This document shows positions 1-10,399 of a DNA stretch of 64,000 nt, piece after piece. Both the position numbers and the translations under genes were made by a program. The notes under the pieces are model-generated. The model was not told the origin of the DNA. It ran no database searches and saw nothing but the letters and a program-made list of their open reading frames with translations. This DNA is from Diphasiastrum complanatum. Lineage: Eukaryota > Streptophyta > Lycopodiopsida > Lycopodiales > Lycopodiaceae. Each line of letters starts with the position of its first letter. The first letter of the stretch is position 1. The stretch is taken from contig CM055101.1 of assembly GCA_029204225.1 (NCBI GenBank), positions 5,767,246 through 5,831,245 of the forward strand. Direction: 5' to 3'.

Positions 1-1001
1 CACCTATATGAATTTTGACATTCAACATTCAACATGTTACTTTTGATTTGGACATACTTTCATTTTCACAAAAATGTAGTGGAGGATTTAGAATTCATTG
101 CTTGAAACCGTTACTATGTAAGTATTTTGGTCTATAAAATCTAACATTGTATATCTCTGCATATGGAATTTCAAGATTTCACAGGATGCTTCTTAACAAT
201 CATTTATTAGTTGCTTCATCATCAGTTGTGGTGGTATATGCACAAGATGAAGCATACAATTCACACTATAGTTGTTGATTATGTGAAAGGCACATAGGAC
301 ACGATCATGATAATGCATGCACAAGCAGTTAGAGAGTAATTCAATATATGTACCTCCATGTTATGTATTCTATGTATTTGGGTGACTATCCATGTTATGT
401 ATAGTTACAAGCATCATACATTTAACCGCTATGGCTACAAACACATGTTCTCATATTCAGTATAGTTACTATTATCCTAACCGTCATTGTATTTTCTATT
501 TGGCTACTTGTGCTTTAAGGTAGTTACTCGGTGAGACTTCTATATTTACGATTGTTTCCTGGTTACGTTTTCAATTGATGGATTTCATTGAGCTAATGGA
601 TTTCTATGTATGAATATGGATACATTTTCAATTGATGGATTTCATTGAGCTAATGGATTTCTATGTATGAATATGGATAGGACTAATGTAGTTTCTAGGG
701 TTGTGAATGGTTTTATGGTAAGTTTAATTGGTTGGTCATGCACGGACCATAAGAACCATCTTATCAATTTTAACAATAACGTTAGGAAAGTCTTCATGTG
801 AAGGGAGAAGGATATTTCTCACCTATGTAATTCTCATTAGGAAATGAAAAAGTGTTTTCAAAATCTAGGTAATGATGTCACATATCAAATGTACCCATTA
901 GAGATAACGTTCATGGTTTGGGCTCATTACCTCCTAAAATTTTAAGTTTTGAAATGTTACCTTCAATTATAATTTATCCAAAGGTAGAAAAGAAGAACTA
1001 T
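1..1001. other. AT-rich intergenic sequence, no gene seen
   Basis: No open frame with protein-like composition and no transposon domain could be recognised on either strand. The only structure noted is the 57-bp-period direct repeat annotated separately. If the PPT gene continues upstream, this stretch would belong to another large intron of that gene. Confidence 0.5.
568..679. repeat. Two-copy direct repeat, period 57 bp
   Basis: Positions 568-622 and 625-679 are identical over 55 bp, separated by 2 bp. Perfect identity suggests a recent local duplication. No coding function is apparent. Confidence 0.9.
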
Positions 1002-1240
1002 TTAGAATAACTTACAATTGTATCTCAAAAAAGACTCCCTTATGGTCTTCCTCCACCAAAGTTTCCACAAACCATGTTTGGAAACAAACGTTTCCACAAA
1101 CCGCAGTTGGAAATGAACAAATTGTTCAAAGCCGGTTTGAATAGAAAAAAAAAAGGCCGATTCGTTGTTGATTGTTGGAGGATGCAAGCTACGCACAAAG
1201 CGGCTGCGTCCGAAAAGGCACCAAAAAGAGTGCATTCGTC

Positions 1241-1522
1241 TCATAAGCAAATGGAGATAACAGAACCCACATATAAGCTCATTGTAGACAATGTACCCTT
1301 GTCCCCTGGTATGAGCCCTTTTGGGGTCAAAGGGGAACGATGGCGGGTGGCTAGGCGGTGGGGATGATCCCGCACGAGGCCCGCAGGCGCACACGACTCG
1401 CCACATCGTCTACTGGACCGCTCTCCGTTGTTGACAAAACTCTGAGTCTTTGATCTCCATGCAGGATAGTTGGATCCATCTAGGATCGTTGTCCTTGCCT
1501 GAAAAGTAGAAGTAGAAGCCAT
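1241..1522 (-). pseudogene. Copia gag N-terminus (fragment)
   Basis: The minus-strand frame begins MASTSTFQARTTILDGSNYP. The LDGSNYPAWR segment is the usual start of Ty1/copia gag polyproteins (UBN2-type), where a Leu-x-G-x-N-Y-x-x-W motif opens the domain. The start codon lies immediately inside a primer-binding site at 1524-1535, exactly where a copia gag start is expected. Resemblance ends after about 32 residues. The rest of the frame is GC-richer sequence with no gag character, so the element was truncated or replaced near 1425. The rest of pol is not adjacent. Confidence 0.65.
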
Positions 1523-1523
1523 C

Positions 1524-1535
1524 GCTCTGATACCA
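1524..1535 (-). other. Copia primer-binding site (initiator tRNA-Met type)
   Basis: On the minus strand this reads TGGTATCAGAGC, the classic complement of the 3' end of plant initiator tRNA-Met. It lies 1 bp outside a TGTTAT... sequence starting at 1537 that would be the inner end of the 5' LTR on the minus strand. It orients the element and supports the gag call. Confidence 0.8.
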
Positions 1536-1605
1536 CTGTTATATAATTGAAAATAGAGATAGAAAGGATCGTTAAATCGAGGTTTACCAACCTAGGAATC
1601 CTCGA

Positions 1606-1685
1606 CAATCAACATGCAAGCAAATACAGTGACATGCAATCAACATGCAAGCAAATACAGTGACATGCAATCAACATGCAAGCAA
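1606..1685. repeat. 31-bp tandem repeat in the probable copia LTR
   Basis: Units at 1606-1636 and 1637-1667 are identical and a partial third copy runs from 1668 to about 1685. The words AACATGCAAGCAA and ACATGCAA recur to about 1710. The repeat lies in what should be the LTR of the minus-strand copia fragment. Confidence 0.85.
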
Positions 1686-2379
1686 CTGTGGAAACATGCA
1701 AGCAATCTGAAGAATTCTAGAGGCATGCAGGCAACATGCCTGGACTAGTAGTTGCACATGCAAACGGAAATTGCTAGAAAATTGGTAATTTTGTCAACAT
1801 GCAATGAATAAATCAAACTTTCGAAGTAATCAGATCTGCTGGCTATGGAGGGCAGCGAGCAAGATGAAGAGGATGCGAGCAAAAACTTGCATGACAAGAC
1901 CTTCGAATTGCTGTAAATTTTGCGTGGACTTGGAGTAGCCAATAATGGGTTAGGAGGGTTGAAGTTTCAGGAGGATTAGGGACAAGTGAGGTCAATGGAG
2001 AAGAAGAAGAAGAAGAAGAAGAAGAGGGGGTGGGTGGATGTGGTGGAGCAGGAGGGAGGGGGGCTGTTGTTGTCTCAGCTCTTATCCAGATTTTCGCGTA
2101 ATGAGTTCAGTCTGGAATCCAAGTCCACAATTGGGGTGGAGTTCGAGACACGTACCAGGCATAGCTGTGATACCATGAGCTGTAAGCTTCTAGAGTGATC
2201 GTTGCATAGCTTCCAGGCTTCTGCTGGTGCAGCTGCGATAGCATGCCGAGTCCCCACCCGGACTCGCATTGGAACTAAGAAAGAACGATTTCAGAGTCTC
2301 AATTTCAAACTATTCAGCAATACTAGAAATTTCGAAGAATTTGTCCTGTAAAGAGTGGCTTGATTGTTGGTAAATACAT
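1686..2379. other. No gene recognised
   Basis: Several short frames exist on both strands but none has a recognisable domain. A GAA-type microsatellite lies at 1998-2025. The sequence from about 2080 to 2270 is moderately GC-rich and may belong to the LINE fragment to its right. Confidence 0.35.
1998..2025. repeat. (GAA)n microsatellite
   Basis: About nine GAA triplets in a row, flanked by purine-rich sequence. Confidence 0.9.
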
Positions 2380-2891
2380 CATATATGGGAGATGGGGAGC
2401 GCCATAATTTTTTCATCAAAAGAGATGGAAATATGGTCGTACGACCCAGTGAATTCAATACAACTTGCACAGAAGAGATACATCTTATGACAATACTTCA
2501 ATAAATCCAAGAGGCTAGAGAAATGAACACTCCTTTGATTATTCGCTTTCTTGAGATTCTGAAGAGCAGGCTTGAGGTTTTGCAATCTGCATTCGAGAGA
2601 GCAATTGTTCTTAACAACTATCGGGGTAGCTTCCAAGGCGTATTTCCAGTGAAGTGCAATCCAGATCGGTATGTAGTTGAAGACATTGTGAGGTAACAAT
2701 AGCAGCCCCATCATGCTGCTGCGCAGCAGTCTCAGAGAGCTGCTGTGCAGCAGCAGCCTTAGGAAGGTGGGCGGTGAGGTGGAGTGAGGGGGGTGGGATG
2801 AGGGGGAGAAGTTGAAGATGGAGGGGAGGGGGAGCGTGGGCTCCCTCTGGTTTTCCGGCCCATAGTGAGGTGGAGGAGATGGAGATGGAGC

Positions 2892-2952
<61 letters not shown>
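2380..2952 (-). mobile_element. LINE 5'-end fragment (3'-truncated), minus strand
   Basis: Read on the minus strand, a CT dinucleotide tract is followed by a frame containing GRKTRGSPRSPSPP and then CAG/CTG-rich sequence encoding Ala/Gln runs. The plus-strand LINE at 17191 has the same order: CT tract, then VRKTRGSPRSPSPPP, then a Gln/Ala-rich segment. The two are therefore copies of one LINE 5' region. Here no endonuclease or RT follows to the left, so this copy retains the 5' end and lacks the 3' end, the reverse of the usual 5' truncation. Further along, a 111-codon frame (2379-2714) stays open but I do not recognise it. Confidence 0.6.
2897..2952. repeat. (GA)n microsatellite in LINE leader
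   Basis: About 28 GA dinucleotides. The tract occupies the same position relative to the RKTRGSP frame as the CT tract at 17191, so it is part of the LINE leader and not a random microsatellite. Confidence 0.9.
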
Positions 2953-2954
<2 letters not shown>

Positions 2955-3125
2955 CTGTAGTCACTAGTTACTAGTATGATCATTCATGTGTGTTCAATTG
3001 CATAAGTTTTTGCTCAATGCTACTAGAGGTAACTAGACTACCAGTCTTGACTCTCAAATTTCAACGCACAAACATGTAGACAGATCAAGGCACGTGTCAC
3101 AAACACTATAGTTACTAGTAGTAGT

Positions 3126-3574
3126 CAATTTTTCCTCGAAACACGTTCGAAACGGGCCGTACGAAATGACCCCGTTTCGAAAAGCCATTTCAGTGTTCGG
3201 AAAAAAAAAAAAAAACCAATTGTTTTTCCGAAACCGTGCCGTAAGCTTTGTAGTATGTACTGGCAATGCATGAACAAATTCTTGCAACCTAATAACCTAT
3301 CCATGGCAGTATCAATAATTGATTGAGGAAAGTGACCATAGTCACCATACAGAGCTTCTCTTCTTGAGATTGCATTCTCTAGAGCATTCTCATGAAATTG
3401 GATGTACCTACTTGTTACTAGACTTTCTATGACATCTATAAACCCCAAAAACCCTCAAAAACACATCATTTTCAGAAAAAAAAAACCCTAAAAAAAATTT
3501 CTCGTTTCAAACTTGAACCAAACGTTTCATACGCATTTCGAAACGACGTACGAAACGAGCCCATTGAAACATTG
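3126..3574. mobile_element. Non-autonomous hAT-like element, GAAACG family
   Basis: A 449-bp element is bounded by CAATTTTTCC on the left and GAAACATTG on the right, which form a short imperfect terminal inverted repeat. An exact 8-bp direct repeat GTAGTAGT flanks it at 3118-3125 and 3575-3582. Eight-base target duplications are typical of hAT transposons. Both subterminal regions are dense in CGAAAC and GTTTCG words. The middle holds an A tract near 3200, an A-rich block at 3475-3500, and on the minus strand an open stretch (about 3235-3448) with coherent composition that I cannot assign. There is no transposase, so it would depend on a related autonomous element. Confidence 0.75.
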
Positions 3575-3654
3575 GTAGTAGTCTATAGAGTGCTGTAAAT
3601 GGCATTCAAAACTTGTTTATATAAGAATAGAAGGCTTAGCACTAACAAAAAATA

Positions 3655-3755
3655 AAAAAACCCGGTTCAAACCATTTTTCGATTCGAAGTGACTAGGCCA
3701 GTTTGAATCGGTTTGAACTGGACAAATCGGCCCAATTCGAATCGGCTGCAAACAT
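3655..3755. mobile_element. hAT-like terminus, GGTTTGAATCGG family
   Basis: About 100 bp composed of repeated GGTTCAAAC, GATTCGAA and GAATCGGTTTGAA words. Its reverse complement aligns by eye along most of its length with 22120-22215, which lies beside a hAT transposase fragment. It is best read as an isolated terminus of the same hAT family. The opposite end was not found. Confidence 0.55.
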
Positions 3756-4189
3756 TATCCTCTACAAAGGGCAGTAGATCAATAGTCTTATCAACTTATC
3801 TAGGAGGAAGATGAGGTGGCTAGATAAATAGAGGGATACGTTAGGCCCCGTAACTCAACATGGGGGTGTGAGTTTTCTTACAAAGTAAGAAGCATGATAA
3901 TATAATCATGTGGATTGTAAGGTGATTGAAAAATAAAAAATACGTGATAAATAACCATCATCCAAGATCGATAACCAAAAGGATCATCCAAGTGAGCTAA
4001 GATACGTCACAAAGGTAGATCCAAGGATTGGTAATCATTAGATTTGTATTCGGGATGATGACTCAAGGATCATGTAACATCCCTCGGCACGGTCTCTACT
4101 CTCCCTAATTCCTAAATCTAACACTAATCTCTAGAATCATGACAATAGGTGGGGCTCGAGAGTTGGGGTCAAGATCGTTGATTGATTGT

Positions 4190-4377
4190 AATGTACATTG
4201 CAATTTAAACGCTAAACAAAAGCACTTGTTTTTGCTATAATAGGAGGCTAGAAAAAGATTCTCTAAAGAAAAAAAAAACCTCAAAACCGATTCGTCGATT
4301 CTTTCCCAGGGTTGCCGATTCTTTCCTATTTCAAACCCTTTTCGAAAAGGCGTTTCAAAAAGGTCCATGAAACATTG
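4190..4377 (-). mobile_element. hAT-like element fragment interrupting copia
   Basis: On the minus strand this starts CAATGTTTCATGGACC, continues with GAAACGCC and reiterated GAATCG words, then an A/T homopolymer, then a segment with AAAACAAGTGCTTT. The same order with many substitutions occurs on the plus strand at 9079-9290. The right boundary at 4377 cuts into the copia RNase H frame of the neighbouring fragment, so this is an insertion into that copia. I did not find a matching target duplication at the left end, so that end is decayed or truncated. Confidence 0.55.
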
Positions 4378-4790
4378 CGCTTGCCCAATTTGCATCATTG
4401 AATCCTTGCAAGACAAGATCATTTTGAGCTATGTGTTCAAGATCAAAGCTAAATGTGCCCTTGAGATACCTTAAAATCCTCTTGGCTACCTTGAAGTGCG
4501 GATCTCTTGGATTTGCCATAAATTGATTTACCACCGCAATAGCATAGCGGGTAATTGGACAAGTGATGGTAGCATAGAGGAGGCTTCTAACAAGCCTCCT
4601 GAAAGGTGTCACATCATTAGGGTTTTAATACAAAGAAGTTATCATCTTTAAGTTAGATTCAGTTCAAGTAGGAGTTGTTTTGCAATCCAACACACTGAAT
4701 CTTTCAAGAAATTTATCTACATACTTACGTTGAGTTACGAATGTACTTGTTGGTTTCTTCCATACTTCAATGCCTACGAAATAGTGAAGT
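4378..4790 (-). pseudogene. Copia RT C-terminus and RNase H start
   Basis: Minus-strand translation gives FRRLVRSLLYATITCPITRY, then VNQFMANPRDPHFK and AKRILRYLKGT. These are the standard C-terminal copia RT / connection motifs (usually R-LVGSL-YL, QFM--P---H--A-KRILRYLKGT). Upstream, toward 4790, degenerate frames still read as the 'LG-L-YFLG-E-W' and 'KF-ERF--LDCK' segments. The RNase H begins with ANWA before the inserted element cuts it. Stops and frameshifts are present. Confidence 0.8.
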
Positions 4791-4799
4791 TATCCTAGA

Positions 4800-5935
4800 T
4801 CTTTCAATTTTAATTCTAATGAAGCGTAAATTGACAATATAGGAAGCAATCTAACAATCTCCCATGAAGAATGGTAAATAGTATCACATTGAGTAAATGG
4901 CTAAAGCCTTATTAGCAATAACAAAGGCAAGAGTTCCCCCATGAAGAGCTTAAAGGATACCAAATCATAGGTTGAGAAATGAATGTTCGTAAGCCCTACC
5001 TTATATCCAATAAGAACCATAAAATAGAAGCTTCTAGACATGTAACCCATGCTTATCCAAAATAGGGTCATAGGAGGGAAAATAGTGTGCCCTCTTGGAG
5101 GGTCTACGCCCTTCTAGTAGGATCCCCACTCTGGTATAAATGCATAAAAAAGGCTTTCAGGCTTATACATGAATAAAAAGGGATCATGGCCAACAAATGA
5201 ATATATGCCTAGTGGGAATAACATGGCCAGTCTCCTGTGTTGGAGTGGACTCATTGTCTTTTGAACACTTGGCTGCGGCCCTTCAAAGTTTATCCTGGCA
5301 GAATATGTGTACCTTTGGGGTAGTGATGAGAATGCAAATTATGCTATGTTATGGGTAGTAAACACGTCATACTTTTGTTGGAACTCAATGTCTTGTCTTG
5401 TGGAGTAATTCATCCATCAATTTTTTTTTTTGCAAACAAGATCAAAGTCTAGGGTAACCCATAAGTGAGAGCCTATAAGAAATGTTGGAACTTAAGGAAC
5501 GAAAAATCAGAGGTTCATAGCAAGACATACATATACAAAGAAGGTAACGCTCATAGGAAGGGGTAAGAGTATGGACAATCTTTTCCTTCTATTTTTAGAA
5601 GAAATTTCATGTGTTGTTACAATCATAAAAAATTTTGATTGGTATGTTTCAATGATTCAAATCATGCCAAAGTGTGAGGCGGATAATTTTTTAAATTTGG
5701 ACATAAGTCGTGATAGTTGCTTTCTTGTTTTGATGATTGGCTAGTTGTGGAAGTTGTCATTTGGGTAGTAATCCTTCTTGCATGATTATAAAGTTCTTAA
5801 AAATGCTATTATTGTGTTGCTGTATTTTTGTAAAACGTGGTGTTGAATATTTTATCCTTCCTAATAGTATTGTTCGGAGTTGGCCTTGGACGTTGATAGA
5901 TTTCTCTTACATATAATAATTTTGGAAATTTTCAG
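4800..5935. other. No gene; weak gypsy-LTR similarity
   Basis: No coding frame recognised. Around 5065-5120 the words GGGAGGGAAAATAGTG and TGCCCTC resemble the gypsy LTR at 22797 and its minus-strand copies near 55640, suggesting a decayed LTR. I looked here for upstream PPT exons (the GxSxG-containing region) and found none. Confidence 0.35.
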
Positions 5936-6004
5936 GTTTTATCAATTTGTGCATTGGCTGATGTAATCATGGAGATGGGTGGGATATATTCAACTTTTGC
6001 TCAG
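5936..6004 (+). CDS. Palmitoyl-protein thioesterase, exon (23 codons)
   Basis: Preceded by TTCAG and followed by GTACCT. The frame includes ICALADVIMEMGGIYSTFAQ. In PPT proteins the segment after the substrate-pocket Cys reads approximately C-x-x-x-x-x-x-(I/L)-x-x-G-x-Y-S-x-x-x-Q, and here Cys, Gly-x-Tyr-Ser and the final Gln fall in those places. The next exon supplies the NHFAPSGYMK stretch that normally follows that Gln. On its own this exon would be a weak call; its fit with the next two makes it convincing. Confidence 0.72.
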
Positions 6005-6791
6005 GTACCTAGCTAAAAGAAACCTTCTACATGTCACTCTCTTGATTTTTTAGATTCTAGAATGTTGTCAAGATTAGTGGAATTCTACAACCAACAATAT
6101 GCAATTTGACAAGAACTTTATTAGCAATATATTTTATTTACACTTAACCCGTTTACTGCACTATGCCCAAAATTCTTTAACGCACTCCAAAAAAAATTTG
6201 GTACCTGTCATGTACTTATATTCCTGCCTCAGTGTGAGCACGTTGGACTTGTAAATTGTAAATTGTAAATTGTAAGTATCGAAATGGCTCACACCAGCCT
6301 GTGGTGTTTTGTAAGAAAACGTAAATAGTAGGTTTTGGTTTACATGTTGACCTGTTTGTATTTGGTATGGGGTACTTGGTCTTAATTTATAGGCTGCTAG
6401 ATTGACCTTCTGAAAAGTAGGAGAGTTGACTGATCAACGGGACACGTGTCATATGCTCACTGGGACACTTGGTCCAATGTATGAGTGACATGTCGGACGG
6501 TCCTACTTACTTGCCTGGCACTGCCAAATGGCGTGTCGAGTATGCCTTGTGTCAGCGTTAGGACAGGTCAGGGTCAAGAGGGTGGAGGGCGTGGGAGCTT
6601 AGGAAGGGGGACCTCTTGAGTATGCGTCATCTTTTCTACTATGCAGCAATGGCTGGGAGGAGACTTAGCAACAATGCTCTTATGTGTTTATGCTAGGATC
6701 TTGATATGTACTTTCAGAGGAATCAATAAAGTGGATATTTGGTGCTTACTTTGGTGTCTTTAGGGTTTAATTGATATAGCTTTGTGAGATG

Positions 6792-6803
6792 TGGTATCAG
6801 AGC
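6792..6803 (+). other. Gypsy primer-binding site (tRNA-Met type)
   Basis: TGGTATCAGAGC lies at the boundary between the LTR-like region and the internal region, about 600 bp before the gag start near 7385. Confidence 0.75.
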
Positions 6804-7384
6804 AATTGCTTTCCAAACTGGTGTGGGGGTTGGCATCACTATTATCTTTAGTTAGGGTTTGATGTGAGCTTGGTGAGCCAAGCTAGTATGTGATTTTCTA
6901 AGTGTTTTGGTGCCCATAAGATTACAGATTGGAGCCCTATGGTGGATTCTTAGTCTGTTGGCAAACTTTGAGCATCTTTTGCTACTTTGATTGCTTTTTC
7001 GCCCTGCTTTTGTAAAAAATTCAGCCTTGTTTGGATTTACAAAAGTGTTTGTAACTTTTCAATTCTCAGTATTTTTCAGATCTGTTAGTTGGAATAGGTG
7101 TCTTGTGGTAGGGTCGATGGTGAGGTAGAGCTTTTTGGTTTCATCCCTCATTTTTGCATGTTGTCAATTTACAACCCTTATTTGCTGATTTTTGATGGAA
7201 AAAAGTTTGTAAGTTGCTAGAATTTGGTTGTAGAAGGTCTAGTTCTTTTAGGGATTCAGGGTAGTCTATTTGTATAGATAGTTTGTGGTGCAAAAAGCTT
7301 GTTTCAGCGATGTTTCAAGGGCTTTTGCTATTGAGTATTGCATAGTTTTGCATATTACTTTGTTTTTTTTGCTAGTCATTTGCT

Positions 7385-8050
7385 ATGGCATCCTCAAGTA
7401 ATACTATTCATGATTTTTAGAGGATTGATGCACTTTGTGCCAAGGTTGATGGCATGGAGCTGATGTTAAAGCAGATCTTTGAGCAATTGAAGGCTGGTCA
7501 TGCACCTGAAGAGTCAATGGCACTGGGAATTTGGGTGGTGAGCTTGGTTCAAGTGATAGAGATGCAAAATTTGGCGAAAAGGTCACACCTATGCATGGAT
7601 GCAACACACATGCTAATATCGCATGCAGGCGGTCACCTGACCCCCGTGGTCCTATTCCACTATTATCCAGGTTAGGTCCGGCCCCAATGTCCAAGGCATC
7701 CCCTAACGATCCAAACCCCCGTTAGGGCCATGACAACAACGGTGGTGGAGGAAAGTTGAGAAAGATGGCCTTGTACCAGATGTGCCTCTTGATGAGAAGA
7801 ATCCAACGATGCAACAGTGGGCAGGCCTCAACAAGGGAATTGGTCAGTATAGCAGGATGCCTCCGAAAGGCAAAGGTTTGTATGGGTGGCCTAATGCCCA
7901 AAAGGGTCAATGCTCTATGGTGTCACCAAGACCAAGGGCGGGGAAAAAGAGAGAATTTATGCTTTGAATGCTTGGGACAACATCGATGGAAGGAATGTTC
8001 GCGTAATCGGATGAGAACCACCTATAATCTTCATGTAGAACAACAATAGC
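7385..8050 (+). pseudogene. Gypsy gag remnant
   Basis: Begins at ATGGCATCC near 7385 with a stop within about 15 codons, then GMELMLKQIFEQLKAGH, a short helical gag-like stretch. The segment 7520-7740 looks rearranged. From about 7760 the frame reads MALYQMCLLM and ends with ENLCFECLGQHRWKECSRNR. The C-x2-C-x4-H-x4-C spacing of that last segment is partly preserved (CFECLGQHRWKEC), so it is a decayed zinc knuckle. No intact CDS. Confidence 0.6.
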
Positions 8051-8189
8051 AACCAATGGAAGTAGAGGAGATCCATCAGGACGCTAATCTTGATGTTCTT
8101 CGTTTGATGAATGTTTTTGTGGTGCGGAAGGTGGACACAAGGCTCCCCAGTGACATTGTCAAAAGCGGCGCACTGTAGGTATCAATTTC

Positions 8190-9078
8190 CTAACACTTCT
8201 TTGATAGTTATGCGTGGATAGCTTTGTGGGAGAGATATTTTAGTTCTATTTGATACTGGGTCCTCGCATAATGTCATTAATTCAACTCTTGTTAAGAAGT
8301 TAAGAGTGACCACACAACTGTTCAAGTACTAGTACATAATTGAGATTTCTGCTGGAAAGGTTACGAAGATTTGGGACATGTGGGTTGTGAGTATGCCCTT
8401 AACTATTCAGACTTATTATGAGGAGTTGGATTTTGAGATAACTCGTTTGGTACACCTTGATGCCGTTTTGGGAATGTCTTGGTACGCGATGCGGCTACTC
8501 GTACTAGTGAGAGTAGCATGTGGCAGGTGCAAGACAATACTTCTTCTAACCTAGATCGTGAGATTAGGAGTAAGTCTGCAAATGTGTTTACTGATGATTT
8601 GCCATCTGCATTATCCCCTACTAGAAATGTTGAACATAAGATTGAGCTTATTCTCAAATCTTGTCCGGTAAATAGACCACCTTATAAAATGATTTGAGAG
8701 AGGAAGAGGAGGTGAGGAAGTTGCTAGAGAACCATCTTGCATGTGGGTAGATCAGACCGAGCCTTTCACCTTTTGCCTTGCCGATCATTCTAGTAAAAAA
8801 CAAGGATGGGTCTTGGTGTATGTCTAAACAAGATAACTATTAAGCATTGATTTCCTATGCCACGTATTGATGACTTGCAATATGCTCTTCATGGTGCCAC
8901 TGTGTTTAGTAAGATACAGTTGAAGAGTAGGTATCATCAAGTTAGAGTTTTGTGAAGAGGATGTTCACAAAACTACCTTCCGAACTCGGTTTAGTTACTA
9001 TGAGTATGTTGTGATGCCCTTTGGTCTAACTAACACCCGAACTACATTCATGATGTTGATGACGATGTGCTTAGACCA
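8190..9078 (+). pseudogene. Gypsy aspartic protease and RT N-terminus
   Basis: Near 8250 the plus strand encodes LFDTGSSHNVIN-type sequence, the D-T/S-G active site of a retropepsin. At 8590 the frame DDLPSALSPTRNVEHKIEL is the typical linker into gypsy RT (usually LP--R-VEH-I-L). It continues as PYKM, KLLENHLACG, IRPSLSPFA, LVKNKDGSWCM, and reaches the FGL-N-PATF region and the start of the 'RPY' motif before 9078. Several frameshifts and stops. The YxDD box is missing because the fragment ends before it. Confidence 0.75.
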
Positions 9079-9290
9079 TATATGGCAAAGTTTTATGGTA
9101 CCTTTTGAATCGCCTTTTCCAACCGTGTTTGACTCAAGTTTGAAATGGGAAAGAAACGACGTCTCTAGGTTCGAATCGAATCGATTTTAGGATTTCCACC
9201 CCCCCCCCCCCCCCCCCTTAATTTCTACCTACCCTTCGATTATGTCAAAAACAAGTGCTTTCATAGTGTTAATGGGTAACGTGTCGATTA
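9079..9290 (+). mobile_element. hAT-like element fragment with C20 run
   Basis: Starts CAAAGTTTTATGGTACC, then GAATCGCCTTTTCC and reiterated TTCGAATCG words, a run of 20 C at 9199-9218, then AAAACAAGTGCTTTC. This is the order seen on the minus strand at 4377-4190, where the homopolymer is A/T instead. The left edge interrupts the gypsy RT frame. The right edge is not defined and no target duplication was found. Confidence 0.5.
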
Positions 9291-10035
9291 AATTCATGAT
9301 CAATCGATACTGAAATTCGAATCCTAATGCGGAACTTCGAACTTCCAACTCTTGAGTCTTGTTACCTAACAATACTTGTCACTTGTGGTTTAGGGTTCTT
9401 GATCCATCTGTTACCTGCAGTTTTAGGTATGATCTATTTGATATCATTAGTGACATTAGCTAGTAGCTACCAACTTCCATACATGATTAGAAAGATGGAT
9501 CATTGCTACTCGTCACTCAAAACATTAATGTCACACCATACATATTACAATGTACAATGTACATGGCTAATTAGTAGTTAATTAGCAAATGTTCAATGAT
9601 TCAAATTTCACAAAAATGACAATGTATACAATGTGCATTGTTTAACTATTTATAGGTAATAGAGTATAGTACTAACTTCTAAGTTCTAACTTCTAACAAC
9701 TTACAGTACTAAGTAGTTAACTTCTAAGTATTAACTCTTGAGCTACTTTGAGCACAAATGCCATTCTACATATTGAAACATTCCACATTTTCGACATTCA
9801 ACATTGAAACATTCCACATTTGAACATTACCAAAATATAAACTTGAGTCTTGAATCATAAAATGATAATAACACATAACAAATGACTATATGCTAGTACC
9901 TAGTCAAATGATGTCAAAATCTTCTTAAAGTAGGGTGCCAGCCAAGGAAAGAGCTGCAAAGACGATTGTGAACTAAGGTGCCACCTCTCAAATAGTCAAA
10001 TTTGCGCAGGAAAGTGCGTTAAAGGTGCCAGAAAT
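9291..10035. other. No gene recognised
   Basis: AT-rich sequence with short scattered near-repeats such as ACATTCCACATTT and CTTCTAACTTCTAA. No domain seen on either strand. Confidence 0.4.
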
Positions 10036-10260
10036 GGAGCCAGAAATATATCTCCAATAAGTTGATTGACTTTTGTAATTCTAATGGCATAAAGAGGGAG
10101 TTGTCATGTCCATACACCCCTCAACAAAATGGATTCAGAGGAGAAATAGATCTCTTTGTGAGTGTGCTAAGGCCTTAAGGCTAGATGCTTCTCTACCCAA
10201 ACCATTTTGGGGTGAGGTAATCTCTACAAGAATGGTTGAGATACATCAAATGAGATCTTG
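10036..10260 (+). pseudogene. Copia integrase fragment
   Basis: Encodes FCNSNGIKRELSCPYTPQQNG followed, after a frameshift, by RRNRSLCECAKALRLDAS and LPKPFWGEVI. This is the core copia integrase block that carries the catalytic Glu (normally PQQNGVAERKNR). Here the VAER part is damaged, so the Glu is lost. It is a separate, older copy and is not continuous with the copia that starts at 10400. Confidence 0.8.
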
Positions 10261-10399
10261 GCCAAATCCCTACAAACTGTGGCTGGCCATACAGGGGGAT
10301 AGTTTCAAATCCAGAAGCTGAGGGTTATTGAGCAAGTGGCTGTATACCCTAGTTGGGTGAAAACCCCAGTTTACCTTTTGTGTTTCATTTCTATCCAGC

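Larger units (their letters stand above)
6230..9078 (+). mobile_element. Degenerate Ty3/gypsy element, LTR to RT
   Basis: Order along the plus strand: probable 5' LTR (about 6230-6789, AATAAA at 6724), primer-binding site, gag remnant, zinc-knuckle region, aspartic protease, N-terminal RT. The second half of RT, RNase H, integrase and 3' LTR are absent. A hAT-like element begins at 9079, and the gypsy sequence does not resume beyond it. Many frameshifts and stops. The element lies in the first large intron of the PPT gene, in the same orientation. Confidence 0.75.

Noticed and set aside
1002-1406. 134-codon minus-strand frame with Pro/Ser-rich start
   Set aside because: No family resemblance; overlaps the copia gag fragment and GC-rich sequence, probably chance.
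6792-6803. TGGTATCAGAGC sites taken as tRNA gene ends
   Set aside because: They are primer-binding sites; no cloverleaf or anticodon arm lies upstream of any of them.
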